Assembly (NCBI RefSeq): GCF_003574445.1
Contig: NZ_KZ984562.1
Coordinates: 21,013 to 85,012 of the forward strand
Reading direction: 5' to 3'
Length of the DNA stretch: 64,000 nt
DNA from: Streptomyces sp. YIM 130001
GTDB taxonomy: Bacteria > Actinomycetota > Actinomycetes > Streptomycetales > Streptomycetaceae
Shown: positions 52,404-61,072 of the stretch, piece by piece
How the letters are laid out: every line of letters starts with the position of its first letter
How positions within the stretch are numbered: position 1 is the stretch's first letter
The notes under the pieces: generated by a model
Databases searched by the model: none
What the model saw: the letters and a program-made list of their open reading frames with translations, nothing else
What the model was told of the DNA's origin: nothing
Program-made: the position numbers and the translations under genes

Positions 52404-53279
52404 GTGAGGGATGGGACGAGGGGAGTGGCGGTGCTGGGTGCGGAAGTTGTCCACAGGCTGGGGGTGGGGCTGTTGATCGGGGCCGCGCTTGTGGGGATGG
52501 TGTCGGTGGTGTGGGCCGTGGTGGTCGGGCGGCGGGTGCGGGAGGTTCGGGCGCGAGTGCGGGCGGTGGGGGAAGAGGTGCCGGAGAGTTCGAGGGCGGA
52601 GGCGAGTCCGGGATCGAGGGTGGCGTCGGCGGTGCAGCCGGTGTCGTGGTCGGGGGAGCGGTCGGGGCGATGGTCGTCGGGGGCGGGGTGGGTGTCTGTG
52701 GTGGGGGTTGCTTGCGCGGGATATGCGGTGTGGGGAGGTGTGGTTGGCGGGCTGATCGGCCTGACTGTGGGATACGCCGTACGGCATCGCAGGCGCCGGG
52801 GCGCAGCGGCGGGTGAGGTGGAAACGGCCGAGGCGGAACGGCAGTTGCCGTTGGCCGCAGATCTGCTGGCCGCGTGTGTGGCGGCGGGTGCCGGGCCCGC
52901 TGTCGCGGCCGAGTCCGTGGGGCGTTCGCTGCCGGGGCCGGTGGGGCGATGTCTGGCGAGGGTGGCAGCGGAGTTGCGGCTCGGCGGTGAACCAGCGGAA
53001 GCCTGGCGGAGGTTGGCCGCGATACCGGGGCCTGGCGCGGGACCGCTCGCCCGGTGTCTCGAGCGGGCGGACGCGTCCGGGGCGCCGGCGGCGGACCAAG
53101 TGGCGGGTCTGGCTGCCGAGTGCAGGTCGGCTTGGGCCAGAGCGGCTACGGCCAGGGCGCGGCGGGCGGCGGTGCTGATGGCCGCGCCGGTGGGGCTCTG
53201 CTTTCTTCCCGCGTTCTTGGTGGTGGGCATCGCGCCGGTGTTGGTCGGGATGGCTGGCCGGATCTTGAACGGGGGGTGA
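52404..53279 (+). CDS. tadC: TadC-like type II secretion F-domain protein
   Basis: 291 residues. N-terminal membrane segment, then a Ser/Arg-rich linker, membrane segments around GWVSVVGVACAGYAVWGGVV, the GspF domain (LPLAADLLAACVAAGAGPAV, ELRLGGEPAEAWRRLA) and a C-terminal hydrophobic segment (GLCFLPAFLVVGIAPVLVGM). Start GTG 52404 is 31 bp after tadB. It pairs with TadB in the platform. Confidence 0.87.
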   Translation: MRDGTRGVAVLGAEVVHRLGVGLLIGAALVGMVSVVWAVVVGRRVREVRARVRAVGEEVPESSRAEASPGSRVASAVQPVSWSGERSGRWSSGAGWVSVVGVACAGYAVWGGVVGGLIGLTVGYAVRHRRRRGAAAGEVETAEAERQLPLAADLLAACVAAGAGPAVAAESVGRSLPGPVGRCLARVAAELRLGGEPAEAWRRLAAIPGPGAGPLARCLERADASGAPAADQVAGLAAECRSAWARAATARARRAAVLMAAPVGLCFLPAFLVVGIAPVLVGMAGRILNGG

Positions 53280-53379
53280 GGGGTGGGCTGTTGAGGGAGG
53301 TGGTGCGAAGGGTTGAGGGACGTCGGGCTTTGAGGCTCGGGGTGCGGGATCTGTGGGGCGATGTTTTGTGGGGGTTGTG

Positions 53380-53643
53380 ATGGGTTTCGTCGGGCGGTTG
53401 CAGTTGCGGGTGCGGAAGGGGTCCGGGCGGGCGTGCTGGTCGAGGCGGCGGGTCTGGTGGTCTCGGCTGGTGTGCGGAGAGACGAGCGGGTCGGGGGACG
53501 CGGGGATGATCACGTCCGAGTACGCGCTGGGGACGGTCGCCGCTTGCGGATTCGCGGCGGTGCTCTACCGGGTGGTCACCAGCGACACGGTCAAGGGGGC
53601 ACTGGAGGCGGTCATCGGTAAGGGGCTTGATGCCCAGTTCTGA
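53380..53643 (+). CDS. DUF4244 pilin-like (Flp) protein
   Basis: 87 residues. Positively charged N-terminal part, then GDAGMITSEYALGTVAA and a hydrophobic helix with a short hydrophilic end. The G before M-I-T-S-E-Y resembles a type IV/Flp prepilin cleavage site, with the Glu at position +5. It is likely the main pilin or pseudopilin of the locus. ATG 53380 is preferred over 53353. Its end overlaps the TadE start by 14 bp. Confidence 0.82.
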   Translation: MGFVGRLQLRVRKGSGRACWSRRRVWWSRLVCGETSGSGDAGMITSEYALGTVAACGFAAVLYRVVTSDTVKGALEAVIGKGLDAQF

Positions 53644-54160
53644 GCGGGTTGACGGGGACGAGGGCTATGTGACGGCGGAGACCGCTGTGGTGCTGCCGGT
53701 GCTGGCGATCGTCGCGGTGTCGCTGCTCTGGGGCCTGATGGCTGCGTGCGCGCAGATCCAGTGTGTGGACGCCGCCCGGGCCGGCGCCAGGGCGGCGGCC
53801 CGTCAGGAGCCGCAGGCGGTCACGGTGGCCGTCGCGGAGCAGGCGGCTCCGCGCGGGGCTCGCGTGGCGGTGCGTAGGGAGGGGGAGTTGGTGCGGGTGT
53901 CGGTCGAGGCACGTACGGCGGGGATCGGAGGTCTGGCGCTTGATGTGGGGGCAGAGGCGGTCGCGATGGCGGAGGGTGGCGCGGTCGGAGAAGTCGGGGA
54001 GGCCGCAAGGGCCGGGGAGGCCGGGGGAGTCGGGGAGGCCGGAACGGCAGGTGAGGCCGGGGAAGTCGGAACGGCCGGGGAGGCCGGGGAAGTCGGAAGG
54101 GCCGGGGAAACCGGAAGGGCCGGGGAAGTTGGAGAGGGCGGCCTGGTGGAAGGCGGATGA
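53630..54160 (+). CDS. tadE: TadE-like minor pilin with repeat tail
   Basis: 176 residues. The N-terminal TadE motif GYVTAETAVVLPVLAIVAVS is at residues 12-31, followed by AACAQIQCVDAARAGARAAA. After residue 115 it turns to a low-complexity Gly/Glu/Ala tail (GEAGEVG..AGEAGEVGRAGE) encoded by 9- to 30-bp DNA repeats at 53990-54130; this tail is not part of the family. Start ATG 53630 with AAGGGG upstream. Confidence 0.85.
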   Translation: MPSSERVDGDEGYVTAETAVVLPVLAIVAVSLLWGLMAACAQIQCVDAARAGARAAARQEPQAVTVAVAEQAAPRGARVAVRREGELVRVSVEARTAGIGGLALDVGAEAVAMAEGGAVGEVGEAARAGEAGGVGEAGTAGEAGEVGTAGEAGEVGRAGETGRAGEVGEGGLVEGG

Positions 54161-54164
54161 CGGG

Positions 54165-54539
54165 GTGGCCAGTGTGTGGGTGGTGTTCGTGGTCGGGGTG
54201 TTGGCCGTCGTGGTCGGGGCCGTGTTGCTCCTGGGGCAGGCGGTCCTGGGCCGTCATCGGGCAGGCGGGGCCGCGGACCTGGCCGCGCTCGCGGTGGCGG
54301 ACCGTGCGCTGGAGGGGCCGCGGGTGGCCTGTGCGGCAGGGGCTCGGGTGGCGCGGGCTCAGCGGGGTGAGGTGGTGCGGTGCGCGGTCAGTGGCGAGAT
54401 CGCGGATGTGACCGTGCGGGCGGCGGCGGGACCGTTTGTGTCGGAGGTGCGGGCGAGGGCGGGGCCCGCGTACGGGGGTGGGGGTTCGTCGGGTGTAGAG
54501 GCGAAGTCGGGAGCGGAGGTGCGAGGAGAGGGGCGGTGA
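54165..54539 (+). CDS. TadE/TadG-like pseudopilin (Rv3654c-like)
   Basis: About 124 residues. The hydrophobic N-terminus ASVWVVFVVGVLAVVVGAVL is followed by GQAVLGRHRAGGAADLAALA, the usual sequence of the small TadG-like proteins at the end of actinobacterial tad loci. The start is uncertain: GTG 54165 has GGAAGG 11 nt upstream, whereas the conserved DDG just before suggests a further upstream start such as TTG 54129. Overlap with the TadE gene depends on this choice. Last gene of the tad operon. Confidence 0.75.
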   Translation: MASVWVVFVVGVLAVVVGAVLLLGQAVLGRHRAGGAADLAALAVADRALEGPRVACAAGARVARAQRGEVVRCAVSGEIADVTVRAAAGPFVSEVRARAGPAYGGGGSSGVEAKSGAEVRGEGR

Positions 54540-54738
54540 CGGGTGAAGTGGAGCCGGAAGCAGGGGTGTTCGAGGCGGTGGTGGGGGCGGAGGCGTTCGA
54601 TGAGGGGTGAGGTCCGGGCCGGGCGCCGGGTGGAGGCCGTACGCGCGCCTGGGGGTGACTGAGGGGTGAGGGAGAGGTGTGCGGAGGGGATGGAGTGTGG
54701 AGATCTGGTCGTCAAGAAGGGAAGTCAAATCGGGAGTG

Positions 54739-54768
54739 TTGATCTAGGGTTGCAATATTCCCTATTTC
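54739..54768 (+). promoter_or_regulatory. Promoter region of the conservon
   Basis: TTGATC (54739-54744) and TATTTC (54763-54768) are 18 bp apart within the only AT-rich patch here; the patch also has an inverted repeat GGGTTGCAATATTCCC. It lies about 75 bp before the likely GTG start of the first conservon gene. The remaining 54540-54738 has no supported gene. Confidence 0.45.
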
Positions 54769-54845
54769 GCATGGGAGTTCGGTGTGCCGGAAGGGGCAGT
54801 CGTGGTGACCGGGGTGCGCAGGGGCGTCGGGGCGGGTGTGCCGTG

Positions 54846-56765
54846 GTGACCCGCGGTTTCGCAGGTCGTACGGCTGCGGTGTGGGCCGCGGCCGTGATGG
54901 TCGCGGGCGGGATCGCGGTCCTCGTGCTGATGGGCGCGGCGGACGACTGGCGCGCGGCGTTGGCCGCCGGCTGCGCTTCGTTGGCGGTGCTGCTGTTGAC
55001 CGGGCTGCTCGTGCAGTCACGGCGGCTGTCCGGCGAGCGGGCGGAGCGTGACCGTGCGGAGCGGCTGGCCGCGGCCCGGAGCGCGGAGGTCGTACACCTC
55101 GCGGGCGTACGGGCCCCGGCGATCGCCGAACGGGTGCGTGCCGGCCAGCGGTTGGAAGGCGTGCCGGGCCCGATCGCGGCGCCCGGCGAGACCGGTGCCG
55201 AGTTCGAGCGGGCGGTATCCGCGATGATCGTGGCGCTGGGGTCGGACGAGGCGATGCGGCGCGAGCGCGGACTGCGTGATTCCGTCCAGGCCGCATTCGA
55301 ATCCGTCGCCCGGACCATGCACGCGATGGCCTCCGTGCAGCAGCAACTTCTGGACCAGGTCGAGCAGTCCATCGACGATTCCCGGGTGATGGCCGACGTC
55401 ATGAAGGCGGACCACGCGGCCGCCCAGATGACCCGTAAGGCCCAGACGCTCCTGGTGATGTGCGGGGTGTGGCCCGCGCGACGGGAGAACCGTCCGGTGT
55501 CGCTGTACGACTGCGTGCGGGGCGCGCAGTCCCGGATCGTGGAGTACAGCCGTATCGAGGTACGGGGCGGGCAGACGCTGTACGCCGTGGCACCGGCCGT
55601 CGAGGGTCTGATGCACGCCATCGCCGAACTCCTGGACAACGCCACCACGTTCTCGCCCCAGAACCATCCGGTGGTGGTCAATATCCGGGAAGTCGGTGCG
55701 GGCGCGGTCATCGAGATCGAGGACGCCGGGCGTGGCATGCCGCAGGACGTGCTGGAGCAGGCCACGCGGCTGCTCCGCGACGACCAGGACCTGGCCCGGC
55801 TCGGCGCTGTGCCCCGTCTCGGGCTGGCCTGCGTCGGGCGGTGGAGCCGTGAGCTGGGGTTCGAGGTGAAGCTGAACGGAACGTCGGCGTACGGCGGTAC
55901 GTGTGCGGTGACGTTCGTACCGTTCCATCTCATGACCGAGCCGGCGGGGCAGTCGGCGTCGCCGGCGCGGTGGCCGGAACCGTACGGAGTGCCGCAGCAG
56001 CGGCGGGACGAACCGGCCACCGTGCTGATGTCGGGTCACGGTCAACCGGCTGCTGGAGCAGGCCCGTCGGCGGCGTGGGCTGAGTCCGCCGATCTGGCCT
56101 CTGCCTCTGCGGGGGCCGGTGCGCCGGTTCCGTCGGCGACCACGAATGGTGGGCAATTGCCTTTCTCCGCACAGCCGTTGCCGGACACGGCGCCTCCGCA
56201 GCCGCCTGCCCCTGCCGGGGGACCGGCGGCGCCCGCGGTCCAGGCCCAGCCCGCTGCCCAGGCCCAGCCCCCCGCCCAGGCGGCCCCGGACCGGACCACC
56301 CGTTCCACCGCTCCGACCCCGGCGGAGGCCACAGGATCACCGGCACCCCCCGCCGCGCCCCACGTCACCTCCGGCCCCCTCGAGAGTTCCGCGACCTCCG
56401 CCGCCCAGCCGGACCCGTCGGAGCCGGCCGCCCCCGCCGAGACCCCGACCGGTCTGCCGCGCCGTCGTAGTCGCCGCGGCGCCGCGCATGCGGCCATGCA
56501 GTCCCTGCCTGCCGCAGCACAGCAGCAACGGCCCGCTCCCGTACCGCAGCCCGCTCCGGCCACCGACCCCTGGACCCCGGAGGCGGCGGGCGCGTCGATC
56601 GCCAGCGTCGTGTCCGGCACCCTGCGCGGTCGAGCGGAACTGCACGCCGACGAACCCCCGACGGATCCGCCGGCTCCCGGCCCCGGCACGACGGCGGCCC
56701 CGCTGCCTCCCCTCGAACCGTCTCCACCCCCAACCCCCGACGAGTACGACGGAGGCCGGCCGTGA
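54846..56765 (+). CDS. cvnA: Conservon sensor-like ATPase (CvnA)
   Basis: About 639 residues. Two membrane segments at the N-terminus (AAVWAAAVMVAGGIAVLVLM and LAAGCASLAVLLLTGLLV), a coiled linker, then a histidine-kinase-like region without the phosphorylated His: an ATPase domain with N-box HAIAELLDNATTFSP and EIEDAGRGMP. After residue 365 the sequence is Pro/Ala-rich and disordered. CvnA proteins act with small GTPase partners like a bacterial G-protein system. GTG 54846 is chosen because the membrane segment follows at once; earlier starts are possible. Confidence 0.87.
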   Translation: MTRGFAGRTAAVWAAAVMVAGGIAVLVLMGAADDWRAALAAGCASLAVLLLTGLLVQSRRLSGERAERDRAERLAAARSAEVVHLAGVRAPAIAERVRAGQRLEGVPGPIAAPGETGAEFERAVSAMIVALGSDEAMRRERGLRDSVQAAFESVARTMHAMASVQQQLLDQVEQSIDDSRVMADVMKADHAAAQMTRKAQTLLVMCGVWPARRENRPVSLYDCVRGAQSRIVEYSRIEVRGGQTLYAVAPAVEGLMHAIAELLDNATTFSPQNHPVVVNIREVGAGAVIEIEDAGRGMPQDVLEQATRLLRDDQDLARLGAVPRLGLACVGRWSRELGFEVKLNGTSAYGGTCAVTFVPFHLMTEPAGQSASPARWPEPYGVPQQRRDEPATVLMSGHGQPAAGAGPSAAWAESADLASASAGAGAPVPSATTNGGQLPFSAQPLPDTAPPQPPAPAGGPAAPAVQAQPAAQAQPPAQAAPDRTTRSTAPTPAEATGSPAPPAAPHVTSGPLESSATSAAQPDPSEPAAPAETPTGLPRRRSRRGAAHAAMQSLPAAAQQQRPAPVPQPAPATDPWTPEAAGASIASVVSGTLRGRAELHADEPPTDPPAPGPGTTAAPLPPLEPSPPPTPDEYDGGRP

Positions 56766-57208
56766 CCGGAACCATCGCCCCCCTTCCCGACCTGGGCTGG
56801 ATGCTCCGCCCGCTGACCGAGATACCGGGCGTCCGGCACGCCGTGGTCGTCTCCGAGGACGGGCTGCGGCTCGGCCACATGTCCGCGGCGAACCTCACCG
56901 GCCCGGTGGCGGCGCTCAGCGTGGACGAGGCCGAGGCGCTCTCGGCGGCGTGCGCGGCGATGACGATGACGGGGCGTTCCACCACGTCACTGCTGTTCGG
57001 CACCGGGGCTCGCGTACGGCAGCAGATGGTGGAGTCCGACCACGGGTTCGTGCTCTTCACCCATGCCGGGGAGGGGGCGTATCTCGGCGTCGCGACCGAC
57101 CCTCAGGCGGATGTCGGCCTGGTGGCGCAGCAGATGCAGTTGCTGGTCGCGAAGATCGGCGCCCATCTGACCAGCCAGCCGCGGGACCCAGCCGCCGCCT
57201 CGTCATGA
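56762..57208 (+). CDS. cvnB: Roadblock/LC7 protein (CvnB)
   Basis: 148 residues with the roadblock fold: LGWMLRPLTEIPGVRHAVVV, SEDGLRLGHMSAANL, then FVLFTHAGEGAYLGVATD. Such proteins interact with small GTPases, probably as regulators. GTG start overlaps the CvnA stop, and its own stop overlaps the CvnC start, so the stoichiometry is coupled. Confidence 0.92.
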   Translation: MTGTIAPLPDLGWMLRPLTEIPGVRHAVVVSEDGLRLGHMSAANLTGPVAALSVDEAEALSAACAAMTMTGRSTTSLLFGTGARVRQQMVESDHGFVLFTHAGEGAYLGVATDPQADVGLVAQQMQLLVAKIGAHLTSQPRDPAAASS

Positions 57209-57567
57209 CCGACCGCCGGCCACAGGAGCGGACGACCTCGGCGATCCGCCCGTACGTCATCACGCGCGGCCGGGAGATGTCCGATGCCCAGACGCTGGCC
57301 TGGGAGTCGCTGGTGATGGCGACCGACGAGGCGTTCCCCGCGTCGCTCCAGCCCGAGCACCAGAAGATCCTGGCGCACTGTCAGGGGCTTCTCTCGGTCG
57401 CCGAGGTGGCCGCGCACATCGGTCAGCCGCCCTCCGTCGTCCAGGTGCTGCTCGCCGATCTCATCGAGTGGGGACTGATCGTGACCCGCCCGCCCATACC
57501 TACGGCCGAACGCGCCGATGTGACCATGCTCAGAAAGGTCCTCCATGGTCTCGAAAGCCGCCTCTGA
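57205..57567 (+). CDS. cvnC: DUF742 protein (CvnC)
   Basis: 120 residues. IRPYVITRGR near the N-terminus and a winged-helix-like part (LLSVAEVAAHIGQPPSVVQV, LLADLIEWGLIV) are the DUF742 hallmarks. It may bind DNA or serve as an adaptor. Start ATG 57205 (ATGA overlap with CvnB). Its last 23 bp overlap the GTPase gene. Confidence 0.92.
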   Translation: MTDRRPQERTTSAIRPYVITRGREMSDAQTLAWESLVMATDEAFPASLQPEHQKILAHCQGLLSVAEVAAHIGQPPSVVQVLLADLIEWGLIVTRPPIPTAERADVTMLRKVLHGLESRL

Positions 57568-58255
57568 CGTGCCGCGCGAGGCCGCCGCCGGGCCGGACCC
57601 CGCGGTTTCCGCCCCGCCGGCCCCGGTCGCGCCGCCGACGTTCCCCGCGCCACCGACCGCCCCCGTGCCGCCTGCCACCGAGGCGGGCAAGTACGTCGCC
57701 CCGAGCGTCGCGGGCGCCGCGAAGATCCTGGTCGTAGGCCCGCTCGGGGTCGGCAAGACCACGCTGATCGGCACCGTCTCGGAGATCAAACCGCTGTTCA
57801 CCGAGGCGGTCATGACCCAGGCGGGCGCCCGGGTCGACACCGCGGTGTCCGGCACCAAGACCACCACCACCGTGGCCCTCGACTTCGGGCGGATCACGCT
57901 GGACGGGGACCTGGTCCTGTACCTGTTCGGCACTCCCGGACAGCAGCGGTTCCTGCCCGCCTGGCGGGACTTGGCCAAGGGAGCGCTCGGTGCGCTCGCC
58001 CTGATCGACACCCGCGATCTGGAGGCGTCGTTCGACGCGCTCGGCAATCTGGAGGATCTCGGACTGCCGTTCGCGGTGGCGGCCAACGTCTTTCCCGGCA
58101 GCCCTCAGCACCCCGACGACGAACTGCGGGCGGCCCTCGACCTGTTGCCGGAGACCCCGTTGGTGGCCTGCGACGCCCGCGATCCGGCGTCGTCCGTGCG
58201 GGCCTTGATCGCCCTCGTACGCCACCTCATCCACGTTGCCACGGAGTCCAGATGA
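57545..58255 (+). CDS. cvnD: Small GTPase of the conservon (CvnD)
   Basis: 236 residues. A Pro/Ala-rich N-terminal extension of 55 residues precedes the G domain: P-loop VVGPLGVGKTTLIG, switch II LYLFGTPGQQRF, and AANVF in place of the NKxD guanine motif, as usual in this MglA-like/ATP-GTP-binding family. It should cycle under control of CvnA and CvnB. Overlaps CvnC and, by 4 bp, the first P450 gene. Confidence 0.92.
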   Translation: MVSKAASDVPREAAAGPDPAVSAPPAPVAPPTFPAPPTAPVPPATEAGKYVAPSVAGAAKILVVGPLGVGKTTLIGTVSEIKPLFTEAVMTQAGARVDTAVSGTKTTTTVALDFGRITLDGDLVLYLFGTPGQQRFLPAWRDLAKGALGALALIDTRDLEASFDALGNLEDLGLPFAVAANVFPGSPQHPDDELRAALDLLPETPLVACDARDPASSVRALIALVRHLIHVATESR

Positions 58256-59751
58256 CATCGCCGCACTCGCCGGCCGGGCAACCGCAGCCCCATCCCGGCA
58301 CCGAGCAGCCCCATCCCGGCACCGAGCCGTCCGCCCCCGGCACCGAGCCGTCCGCCCCCGGCACGGATCCGTCCCACCCCGGCCGGCCGGGCGGCCCTGC
58401 GCAAGGGTTCTCGTCGGGCCCGCCCGGCCAGTGCCCCGTCACCGGAGTCCGGTCCGGCTCCGCGGAGACCGGCCCGACCGCCCTGTACGGCCCGGACGTG
58501 GACGGCGACCGCCTGCCCGGGCTGTACGAGGAACTGCGCCAGGTGTACGGCCCGGTGGCGCCCGTGTCGGTGGCCCCGGGCATCAACGCCTGGCTCGTAC
58601 TCGGCTACCACGAACTGCTCCGGCTGACCCGAGACGAGCAGGACTTCTCCCACGACCCGCGCCGCTGGCGCCTGTTGAGGGAGAACCGGGTGCCCGCGGA
58701 CTCCCCGATCCTGCCGATGGTCGGGTGGCGGCCCGCGCTGCTGTTCTCCGACGGGCAGCAGCACCGCAGGATGCGAGCCGCGGTCTCCACCGCGCTGTCC
58801 GGGATCAACGGCCACGAGCTGCGGCGCCTGGTGCGCGACACCGCGGAGCAGATCATCCACTCCTTCGCGGCGACCGGCCGGGCCGACCTGGTGGCCGACT
58901 ACGCGCGCCAACTGCCGATGCGGGTCATCACCGCGCTCCTCGGTGTCGACGAACGGACCGGCCGGCAGCTGGTGGAGGCACTCGCCGGCACCGTCGCCGC
59001 CACCAGCGCGTCGGCGGACGCGAGCAGGCGCGTGGGCGCCATCCTCGACGCCCTCATCAAGGAGAAGCGCCTGAGGCCGGGCCACGACGTCACCTCGGCC
59101 CTGCTCCACCACCCCGCCCAACTCACCGACGACGAGGTGCTGCACAACCTCGTGGTCATGTTCGTCGCCGGCAACCAGACCACCGTCAACTGGATCGCGA
59201 CCACCCTGCGGGTGCTGCTCTGCGACCCGCAGTTCCGCTCCTCGCTGACCGGCGGGAGGCTCAGCGTCGACGACGCGCTCGACCTGGTCCTGTGGCGCTT
59301 CCCGCCCACCCAGAACTTCCCGGCCCGCTACGCCACACGCGACATGGTCTTCGGCGGCCGGCAGATCCGTACGGGCGACATGCTCATCCTCGGCCTCGCC
59401 GCGGCGAACATGGACCCCGCGATCCTGCCGGACGACGGCGGCCCGGTGGTCGGCAACCGCGCGCACCTCGCCTTCGGTGCCGGACCGCACCTGTGCCCCG
59501 CGCAGGACCCGGCCCGGCTCATCACCCGTACCGCGGTGGACACCATCCTGCACCGGCTGCCGGATCTCGAACTGTCCATCCCGCAAGAGCAGTTGGAGTG
59601 GATCAAGTCTCCCTGGAGCAAGGGGCTCGCCGCACTCCCGGTCACCTTCACCGACCTCCGCAGGCGCCGCCCGAGCGACGCCCAGGAGCCCTCCGCAGAC
59701 GCCCACCCCCCGGCCGTATCTCCGTCCCACGAGCAGGAGAGCCTCCGTTGA
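58252..59751 (+). CDS. cvnE: Cytochrome P450, CYP157-like, without ExxR
   Basis: 499 residues. A repeated Pro/Gly N-terminal extension of about 60 residues (HPGTE, SAPGTE units) precedes a P450 fold. The I-helix is FVAGNQTTVNW and the heme-binding Cys is in FGAGPHLCPAQ. The K-helix, normally ExxR, reads DLVLW here, so neither the Glu nor the Arg is kept. CYP157 members, found in conservons beside CYP154, share this loss. Substrate unknown. Overlaps cvnD (ATGA) and the following P450 gene (TTGA). Confidence 0.9.
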   Translation: MTSPHSPAGQPQPHPGTEQPHPGTEPSAPGTEPSAPGTDPSHPGRPGGPAQGFSSGPPGQCPVTGVRSGSAETGPTALYGPDVDGDRLPGLYEELRQVYGPVAPVSVAPGINAWLVLGYHELLRLTRDEQDFSHDPRRWRLLRENRVPADSPILPMVGWRPALLFSDGQQHRRMRAAVSTALSGINGHELRRLVRDTAEQIIHSFAATGRADLVADYARQLPMRVITALLGVDERTGRQLVEALAGTVAATSASADASRRVGAILDALIKEKRLRPGHDVTSALLHHPAQLTDDEVLHNLVVMFVAGNQTTVNWIATTLRVLLCDPQFRSSLTGGRLSVDDALDLVLWRFPPTQNFPARYATRDMVFGGRQIRTGDMLILGLAAANMDPAILPDDGGPVVGNRAHLAFGAGPHLCPAQDPARLITRTAVDTILHRLPDLELSIPQEQLEWIKSPWSKGLAALPVTFTDLRRRRPSDAQEPSADAHPPAVSPSHEQESLR

Positions 59752-61040
59752 CCACACATCCCGACGCACCCACGACCGGCGGCGACGCAGCCGCACCCGG
59801 GCCGTCCCACCGTCTCGACCCGGCGGGCGGCTGCCCGCACGCCTCCAACGCCCGGCTGCTCGCCCAGGGAGCCGTCGCCCCGGTGACGCTTCCGGGAGAC
59901 GTGGCCGGCATGGCCGTACTCGGTCATGACGCGCTCAAGGAGTTCCTCGCCCACCCCGACGTGGCCAAGAACGCCGAGCACTTCACCGACCTGCGGGAAG
60001 GCCGGATACCCGACGGCTGGCCGCTGAAGACGTTCGCCACCGTGCAGGGTATGACCACCGCGGACGGCGCCGACCACCGGCGCCTGCGGTCGTTGATGAG
60101 CAAGGCGTTCACCGCCCGGCGGGTAGCCGAACTGCAGCCGCGTATCGAGGCGTTGACCCTGTCGCTCCTGGACGGTCTGGACGCCGCGGCGGCCGACGGC
60201 GACGGGGTCGCCGACCTGCGCGCACACTTCGCGCTGCCGCTCCCGATGGGCGTCATCTGCGAACTCCTCGGTGTCGACGCCGAGCACCACGACCGCCTGC
60301 ACCACCTGTCCAACCAGATCGTCGCCACCGACATCGGCCCCGAGGAGGCCATGGCGGCGAACAAGGAGATGGTGGAGGTGCTCGGTCAGGTCGCGGCCTC
60401 GCGTGCCGCCGAGCCGGGCGACGACCTGACGAGTGCTCTCATCGCCGCCCGCGAGGAGAACGGCGACCGTCTCGGCCCGCACGAACTTCTCGGCACACTG
60501 ATGCTGACGATCATCGCCGGACACGAGACCACCCTGAACCTGATCACCAACGCGGTCCGCGCCCTGTGCACCCACCGCGACCAACTCGCCCTCGTACAGG
60601 CGGGGAAGGCCACCTGGTCGGACGTGGTGGAGGAGACGCTGCGCTGGGACAGCCCGGTCAGCTACTTCCCGTTCCGCTACCCGACCCGCGACCTCACCCT
60701 GGACGGTACGACCATCCCCAAGGGCACCCCGGTGCTCGCGGGCTACTCGGCGGCCGGCCGCGACCCGAAGGCGCACGGCCCCGAGGCCGACCGCTTCGAC
60801 ATCACCCGCGGTACGACCCGCCACCTCTCCCTCGGCCACGGCGCGCACTTCTGCATGGGTGCGCCGCTGGCGCGGATGGAGGCGACGATCGCCCTGGAGC
60901 AGCTCTTCGGCCGCTTCCCGGACCTCGATCTCGCGGTGCCGGAACCCGAACTCCCCCGCCACGCCTCGTTCGTGGGCAACAGCGTCAACCGGCTTCCGGT
61001 ACGGCCGCACGCGGGCCGTTCGTCGGCGCCGCGCACCTGA
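59748..61040 (+). CDS. cvnF: Cytochrome P450, CYP154-like
   Basis: 430 residues. The I-helix is IIAGHETTLNL, the K-helix EETLR has the standard ExxR, and the heme loop is LGHGAHFCMGAPLAR. The start is TTG 59748, overlapping the previous stop (TTGA), which makes translational coupling the best explanation. CYP154 enzymes hydroxylate steroids or macrolides in vitro, but the natural substrate in conservons is unknown. Last gene of the six-gene conservon. Confidence 0.9.
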   Translation: MTTHPDAPTTGGDAAAPGPSHRLDPAGGCPHASNARLLAQGAVAPVTLPGDVAGMAVLGHDALKEFLAHPDVAKNAEHFTDLREGRIPDGWPLKTFATVQGMTTADGADHRRLRSLMSKAFTARRVAELQPRIEALTLSLLDGLDAAAADGDGVADLRAHFALPLPMGVICELLGVDAEHHDRLHHLSNQIVATDIGPEEAMAANKEMVEVLGQVAASRAAEPGDDLTSALIAAREENGDRLGPHELLGTLMLTIIAGHETTLNLITNAVRALCTHRDQLALVQAGKATWSDVVEETLRWDSPVSYFPFRYPTRDLTLDGTTIPKGTPVLAGYSAAGRDPKAHGPEADRFDITRGTTRHLSLGHGAHFCMGAPLARMEATIALEQLFGRFPDLDLAVPEPELPRHASFVGNSVNRLPVRPHAGRSSAPRT

Positions 61041-61047
61041 CAAGGCA

Positions 61048-61072
61048 GCGCGCCGTCAGGATTTAGGCGCGC
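61048..61072. terminator. Hairpin between convergent P450 and helicase genes
   Basis: GCGCGCC and GGCGCGC form a 7-bp stem around an 11-base loop that contains the helicase stop codon. With just 15 bp between the two genes, it is the sole candidate terminator. Confidence 0.5.

Noticed and set aside
58252..61040. P450 pair as part of a natural-product cluster.
   Set aside because: They overlap the conservon genes and no biosynthetic enzymes are nearby. The conservon explanation is sufficient.
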